Source: an uncultured Ruminococcus sp.
GTDB lineage: Bacteria; Bacillota; Clostridia; Oscillospirales; Ruminococcaceae
Direction: 5' to 3'
NCBI GenBank assembly: GCA_900539095.1
Contig: UQAR01000043.1
Span: 1 to 18,835, forward strand
Length of the DNA: 18,835 bases
Under the pieces are notes generated by a model. That model did not search any database. It saw nothing but the letters and a program-made list of their open reading frames with translations, and was not told the DNA's origin. This document shows positions 14,666 to 18,835 of the stretch, piece after piece. Numbering within the stretch: the stretch's first letter is position 1; each line of letters opens with the position of its first letter. The position numbers were made by a program, and so were the translations under genes.

Positions 14666-15493
14666 TTATCTGCTCCTTAAAAATGATTTATTTAGATCAA
14701 ACTCCACAAATTCGTGGAGAGAAACTCGTTTGTCCTCTGGCGGCAGCTGCATATAGTCGCCATAAATGTGAGTGAGATATGCGTCTGCGTCTTCGGGACC
14801 ATAAAAATTCATGTTCTCAAACCTATAAAGCACAGGTTTTCCAAAGATATCTTTGTCAACTATCTCACGTTCATAATAATTTCCCATGAGATTTCCCACA
14901 TACTTGCTGTCGTCATAATCATGCTCACGGCAAAGTCTGTATATCTCCTTTTGCAATTTGACTTCGTTAAGTATACTGTCAGGTATGAAGTCAGACAGCA
15001 TTATTGCAGCATTTTTTACCAGACTTCTGCCGGGTCTTACAGTAGACTGCCTTGTATACAAAAGGCGTTCAAGCTTGAGTATCGGTTTATAGTTCTGCTT
15101 TACCTCGGCAGGAGTGTTTCCAACACCGTCTAAAGGAAAAACGTCAATGTACAGACCACGTCTTAATCTTATTTTGCCCTTTTGCACCATTGTTGTCTCT
15201 GTATCATATACCTTGCTCGCCAGATAAGCACACCTGTCCTTGAGATTGGCATTTTCCTCAACTATAAATCTGCCAAACTTTTTATGGTCGGTAAGTCTGA
15301 GAAATTTCTCATAATCTTTTCGTGGCATACCAACGTCTATATCGTCGTCCCAAGGAATAAAACCGCTGTGACGAAGTGCACCCAAAAGAGTACCGCCAAG
15401 CATGTAATAACGCAGTCCATTTTTTGAACAAAAATCATGGAACCATATCATTATTTCCAATATTCGGTTCTGACTTTCTTTTATATCAAACAT
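14666..15493 (-). CDS. LicD-family phosphotransferase
   Basis: 275-aa member of the LicD/fukutin-related nucleotidyltransferase-fold family, which moves phosphocholine or alditol-phosphate from a CDP donor to a glycan. It shows YMLGGTLLGALRHSGFIPWD with GGT (33-35), the metal-binding DDDID (49-53) then MPRKDYE, and GLYIDVFPLDG. I start it at the ATG at 15493, which has AAGGAG at 7 nt. A TTG at 15526 would add 11 residues, lies within the flippase gene end and has no ribosome site. It is directly followed (2 nt) by the TarI-like gene, which probably makes its donor. No choline kinase or LicC-like gene is visible, so alditol-phosphate is preferred over phosphocholine. Confidence 0.9.
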   Translation of the reverse strand: MFDIKESQNRILEIMIWFHDFCSKNGLRYYMLGGTLLGALRHSGFIPWDDDIDVGMPRKDYEKFLRLTDHKKFGRFIVEENANLKDRCAYLASKVYDTETTMVQKGKIRLRRGLYIDVFPLDGVGNTPAEVKQNYKPILKLERLLYTRQSTVRPGRSLVKNAAIMLSDFIPDSILNEVKLQKEIYRLCREHDYDDSKYVGNLMGNYYEREIVDKDIFGKPVLYRFENMNFYGPEDADAYLTHIYGDYMQLPPEDKRVSLHEFVEFDLNKSFLRSR

Positions 15494-15512
15494 ATCGATG
15501 CTCCTTACAAAG

Positions 15513-17039
15513 TTATTTTCTGACAATACCTTTAACTTTATTCAGCAAAAGTTTCATCTCATTTATTTCCCACAGGAAGTTCACTGCAAACACTGCAACA
15601 AAAGTAAGTGCGGCATACACTATTCCATACAATACAAAAGAACCCCAGCCTGCTACATTACCGTTTATAAACCTGCTGAAAACAAAGCACATTACAACAG
15701 ACACAAGCACATTTCTCAGCACTCTAAGTAAAGATTTCTTTAAAGTTCCATTTACAAGATGGCGAGAGGTGTAGACTATGCAGTCTGTAGTTCTGTAGGC
15801 ATATGAGCATATAGTTCCTATTACTGCACCGGCTATGCCAAGCTTGAATATCAACACTATTGAAACGGTAAAGTTGATAATAGCCTCAGCAAGTGCACGA
15901 TACTGTGTCTGTTTGTAGTGACCCGCTGCACATATCATTGTCAGTGATGGTATACGGATACTCTGCATCACTCCCATAACAACAAACAGCACTGCTATCA
16001 AAGGTCTTGAATAATCCGCATCTGTTGCACCCTTTGTGTATATCTCAACAAAAGGTAAAAACAGCATATACATACAAGAAAACAGCACAGCTATACACAT
16101 CAGGAATATATACTCAAAAGTCGAATAGGCTCTCTTCAGTTCTTCATCCTTCTTCAAAGCAAAAAGTTCTCCAAATGTTGGCACTAAAGCATTAGAAAGA
16201 GAATTGAAAAGTGAAGAGAACGTAGTATTGACCAGGTTATAAACATAGTAAACGCTTGCCTCAATAAGAGACCTTGCACCAAGGCAAATGGTTATCAAAA
16301 CAATGTCTGTGTTATTGCATATAACTCCTACCACCTGATGAAAAAGTGCATTCCACCTTTGCGGTATAACGTTGTTGGCTGCACCCTTTTCACAGGGATA
16401 ATCAAAACTTATACGCTCATATTTTCTGCGAACGTAAACAATAACTATAACACTTCTCAACACATAGATAAGGGTTGCTGCACCTTTGACGATAACAACA
16501 TTTTCCCTGAAATATATAAGCAGCAGTGAGACTGCTACGTTGAGAAACGTGCCAAGGGTCTGAACGTTATTGATAACATACAGCCTTTGATCCGCCGTAA
16601 GCAGGACACGATATTTGCCAAGCACATAATAGTCCACAAGGTTACTGCCTGCAAGTACAAGTATCATAAGTCTTGTTGTGATCGAATCTGCCTGCCCTTT
16701 GACTATTATAGGATAGACGATCATTAGAATTACAAGCAGCAGCGTGTAAAGTATACCTGAGTGAAAATAAAACTTCTTGGTATAGCTCAACATTCTGTTA
16801 CGTTCGTCGATATCCCCATTAGCAAGCGGAACATAAAGTCCCAATACCGATGCAGCACTTATGCCTGCCTCAACAAGAGAGAGGTAAGACAAAAACTGCG
16901 TTACAGAAGAAATCATACCATTTATGGCTGAACCATAAACTGTGATAAAGAAATGAGGCAGAATAAATCCTGACACAGCCATTGCAAACTGCATAAGAAT
17001 TACAGAAAATATGTTTTTTAAAGCCTGTTTACTTTTCAT
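15513..17039 (-). CDS. Wzx-like polysaccharide repeat-unit flippase
   Basis: 508-aa membrane protein of the MOP/polysaccharide transporter group that turns lipid-linked oligosaccharide repeat units across the membrane. About 12-14 hydrophobic helices run through the length. The N-terminus (MKSKQALKNIFSVILMQF, then FITVYGSAINGMISSVTQFL) has the family's characteristic amphipathic start and first helix pair. The start follows the glycosyltransferase stop by 5 nt with only a weak AGGA about 11 nt upstream, which suggests translational coupling. The LicD start follows 19 nt downstream. Together with the Wzy-like gene it indicates a Wzx/Wzy-dependent pathway. Substrate specificity cannot be read. 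Confidence 0.88.
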   Translation of the reverse strand: MKSKQALKNIFSVILMQFAMAVSGFILPHFFITVYGSAINGMISSVTQFLSYLSLVEAGISAASVLGLYVPLANGDIDERNRMLSYTKKFYFHSGILYTLLLVILMIVYPIIVKGQADSITTRLMILVLAGSNLVDYYVLGKYRVLLTADQRLYVINNVQTLGTFLNVAVSLLLIYFRENVVIVKGAATLIYVLRSVIVIVYVRRKYERISFDYPCEKGAANNVIPQRWNALFHQVVGVICNNTDIVLITICLGARSLIEASVYYVYNLVNTTFSSLFNSLSNALVPTFGELFALKKDEELKRAYSTFEYIFLMCIAVLFSCMYMLFLPFVEIYTKGATDADYSRPLIAVLFVVMGVMQSIRIPSLTMICAAGHYKQTQYRALAEAIINFTVSIVLIFKLGIAGAVIGTICSYAYRTTDCIVYTSRHLVNGTLKKSLLRVLRNVLVSVVMCFVFSRFINGNVAGWGSFVLYGIVYAALTFVAVFAVNFLWEINEMKLLLNKVKGIVRK

Positions 17040-17044
17040 ATATT

Positions 17045-18148
17045 CTATTTCCTAACCAATTCTTCAATAAGATCAAGCCATTGCTGTAGTATAGTTTGTT
17101 GACTGAACCTGTCAATATCACAATGTGCCTGTTCAGACATACTTGTCCTAAGCTCTTTGCTGTCAGCAAGTTCTGCTATACGCTTTGCCATGATATCAAC
17201 ATCATATGGTGGAACGAGATAGCCATTCTTTTCGTCAGTTATTATCTCTTTCGGACCAGAGTTTATATCAAAGCTTACCAGTGGCAGCTTATAACACTTG
17301 CCTTCCAGTAACACAAGCGGCATACCCTCACGGTATGACGGCAAAACAAGCAACGCCGCTTTTCTATACACTGACTCCACGTCATCAGTTCTGCCCATAA
17401 GTTTCAATTTATCATTAAGTCCAAGGCGATCTACCTCAGCAGAGATCTCATCAAAAGTTTCTCCGTCACCGTAAACCTCCCACGTCCAATCATCGTTACG
17501 CTCACTGAAAAACTTTTCTGCGACCTTTACCATAAGATCATATCCCTTTTCAGGGCCAAATCTTCCCAAGGAAACAATAGTATGCGAATCGCTGTCATAT
17601 GAGCAATTCTTGCCCTTTTCAAACTCCTCTGCATCTATCCAGTTATAAATACATCTGCATTTTTTCTCACTGAGATGAAAATATTTCATATAATCATTTC
17701 TTGAAACTTCTGTCAATGAAATAGTTCTGTGGCAAAGCAAAGTAGCAATTTTCCTAATCATTCTAGCACTGTTATCATTATACTTGCCCATACAGGAGCT
17801 ATGATCGCAAAAAATAAGTTTTGTTCTGCAAAAAAGTCTAACAAACGCTGACGGACCAGCCGGAGTATAGCCTTCAATAATAGCTACATCAATATGTCTT
17901 TTTTTGAAATAACTCGTTAAAAACTTAACAGCATATGGTATCTGCTGTCGTAATCTAAGGACAGGCAATTTAGCAAAATTTATCTTAATACCACTGTTTA
18001 ATTTGTATGAGTTGTTTAAATGATCACCACATAGAGATACTATACTAACATGATAATATTTGCTCATATTGTTTGCAACTGTTATAGAAGCCTTGTTATC
18101 CCCAGCAAGCACAGATGCATCATATAAAACAAAACATACTTCTAACAT
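17045..18148 (-). CDS. GT4-family glycosyltransferase
   Basis: 367-aa GT-B fold retaining glycosyltransferase. The C-terminal domain shows SLGRFGPEKGYD (R196, K201), an E-x7-E motif E274/E282 in YREGMPLVLLEGK, and the sugar-nucleotide region GPKEIITDEKNGYLVPP. The N-terminal domain opens with MLEVCFVLYDASVLAGDNKA. I choose the ATG at 18148 because GAAGGAGC lies 9 nt upstream and the N-terminal beta strand starts there. A start at 18190 would add 14 residues and overlap the polymerase stop codon. It likely adds one hexose-type residue to the undecaprenyl-linked repeat unit at the inner membrane face. Donor and linkage are unknown. It is the only glycosyltransferase in view, so others must be upstream in the missing part. 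Confidence 0.9.
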   Translation of the reverse strand: MLEVCFVLYDASVLAGDNKASITVANNMSKYYHVSIVSLCGDHLNNSYKLNSGIKINFAKLPVLRLRQQIPYAVKFLTSYFKKRHIDVAIIEGYTPAGPSAFVRLFCRTKLIFCDHSSCMGKYNDNSARMIRKIATLLCHRTISLTEVSRNDYMKYFHLSEKKCRCIYNWIDAEEFEKGKNCSYDSDSHTIVSLGRFGPEKGYDLMVKVAEKFFSERNDDWTWEVYGDGETFDEISAEVDRLGLNDKLKLMGRTDDVESVYRKAALLVLPSYREGMPLVLLEGKCYKLPLVSFDINSGPKEIITDEKNGYLVPPYDVDIMAKRIAELADSKELRTSMSEQAHCDIDRFSQQTILQQWLDLIEELVRK

Positions 18149-18189
18149 AAAGAAATGCTCCTTCCCTATTGCTGTTATCTGTAATAACA

Positions 18190-18785
18190 TTAATCACCAT
18201 TTACATCAATGCTTTGTTGATTTTTTTTAATTGATAATAATATATGTCTTACAAACTCAAATCCATTTGTTATGTGAAGTACCTTTGCCGCAACAGCAAT
18301 CATAATTACCGCTACCAATGTTCCACGTCTGAATGCCACGCCTATGATACCATCAAACTCACCTCTTGGTGCAAACAGCAGAGGTGATACCATGAGCATA
18401 AAAAAAGTTGATTTGATCGGCTTGGAATAGTGTATCTGATTTATCTTGTCCATCACATAACCGTATAAAAAGCTGCCTGCGGCAATTCCTATATAACCAA
18501 GATCATGGTAAAGCTCTGCAATGTAACTTGTGCCGATTCCATGACCTGCAAGATACGTATCCTCACCATAGACAAAGCACGTCATAAGAGCTGCAAATGA
18601 ATGACCATTGTAAGCATACTCAAGGGTATTGCCTGAGCCACCCTGATTTAAAATATTTGACATTATACTGCTTATTCCATAAGCTCTGTCAGGAATAATA
18701 TCTCTGAGATGATATCCATATTTTATAGGATTTATACTGCTGCCCTGCATACTGAAAAAGTCTGTCACTCCGCTGAATAATCCGT
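18190..18785 (-). CDS. Wzy-like oligosaccharide repeat-unit polymerase (5' truncated)
   Basis: C-terminal part (about 198 codons) of a polytopic membrane protein. The reading frame is open without a stop to the adapter junction, with codons for GLFSG before the GTG at 18768, so that GTG is an internal Val and the true start lies beyond the contig. Four or so TM helices and the stretch GHGIGTSYIAELYHDLGYIG match the Wzy/oligosaccharide repeat-unit polymerase group. The Gly-rich start and SxxxELYxxxGxxG pattern are typical of its late periplasmic loop and next helix. The enzyme would polymerise lipid-linked repeat units outside the membrane. The gene precedes the GT4 gene (41-nt gap) and fits the flippase two genes downstream. 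Codons beyond 18785 come from adapter and must not be translated. Confidence 0.78.
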
Positions 18786-18835
18786 CTGTCTCTTATACAC
18801 ATCTCCGAGCCCACGAGACTAAGGCGAATCTCGTA
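18786..18835. other. Nextera Read 2/i7 adapter with index (right contig end)
   Basis: 18786-18804 is the reverse complement of the 19-bp mosaic end. CCGAGCCCACGAGAC (18805-18819) is the rest of the Nextera Read 2 adapter, TAAGGCGA (18820-18827) equals the N701 i7 index, and ATCTCGTA (18828-18835) is the start of the P7 sequence. The region is synthetic. Confidence 0.98.

Noticed and set aside
1..18835. Inverted 19-bp termini resembling a Tn5-like transposon
   Set aside because: They are the engineered mosaic ends of the sequencing library, joined to index and P7 sequence. No transposase gene is present.

Overview
The window is a bacterial assembly contig. Strong Shine-Dalgarno sites, near-consensus sigma-A promoters, moderate G+C, a CotH-kinase lipoprotein, a CE2-type esterase and a TarI/LicD-containing surface-polymer cluster suggest a Gram-positive gut or rumen Clostridia member, probably Ruminococcus-like (inference; no rRNA gene is present). 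Both ends are not genomic. Bases 1-24 and 18786-18835 are Illumina Nextera transposase adapter, the right end including an i7 index and the start of P7. Biological sequence is therefore about 25-18785, and the rightmost gene is cut.

Left block (25-6606, + strand): an OmpR-type response regulator and a membrane histidine kinase overlap by 8 nt and end at a strong terminator. Next comes an ABC-2 exporter operon (ATPase plus two permeases) with its own promoter. It is followed, with no clear terminator between, by a single-domain-pair CE2-like SGNH esterase driven by a TTGACA-17-TATACT promoter with a 5'-leader hairpin. A bidirectional terminator at 6568-6606 closes the block.

Middle block (6685-10863): an AzgA/PbuG-type purine permease and a CotH-kinase lipoprotein lie on the minus strand. 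A YghZ-type L-glyceraldehyde-3-phosphate reductase lies on the plus strand. The divergent lipoprotein and reductase promoters interlock, and their extended -10 elements are identical in inverted orientation. A second bidirectional terminator (10904-10938) separates the reductase from the next block.

Right block (10937-18785, all minus strand, transcribed right to left): a surface polysaccharide operon. In transcription order it encodes a Wzy-like polymerase (5'-truncated), a GT4 glycosyltransferase, a Wzx-like flippase, a LicD-family phosphotransferase, a TarI/IspD-like cytidylyltransferase, an extended SDR epimerase/dehydratase and a membrane-bound PglF/CapD-type UDP-GlcNAc 4,6-dehydratase. 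The set fits a Wzx/Wzy-dependent glycan carrying a phospho-alditol or similar phospho-substituent made from a CDP donor. The start of the operon, and any initiating phosphoglycosyltransferase, lie beyond the right edge.

No gene-free stretch exceeds about 160 bases. I saw no tRNA, rRNA, CRISPR array, insertion sequence or prophage gene.
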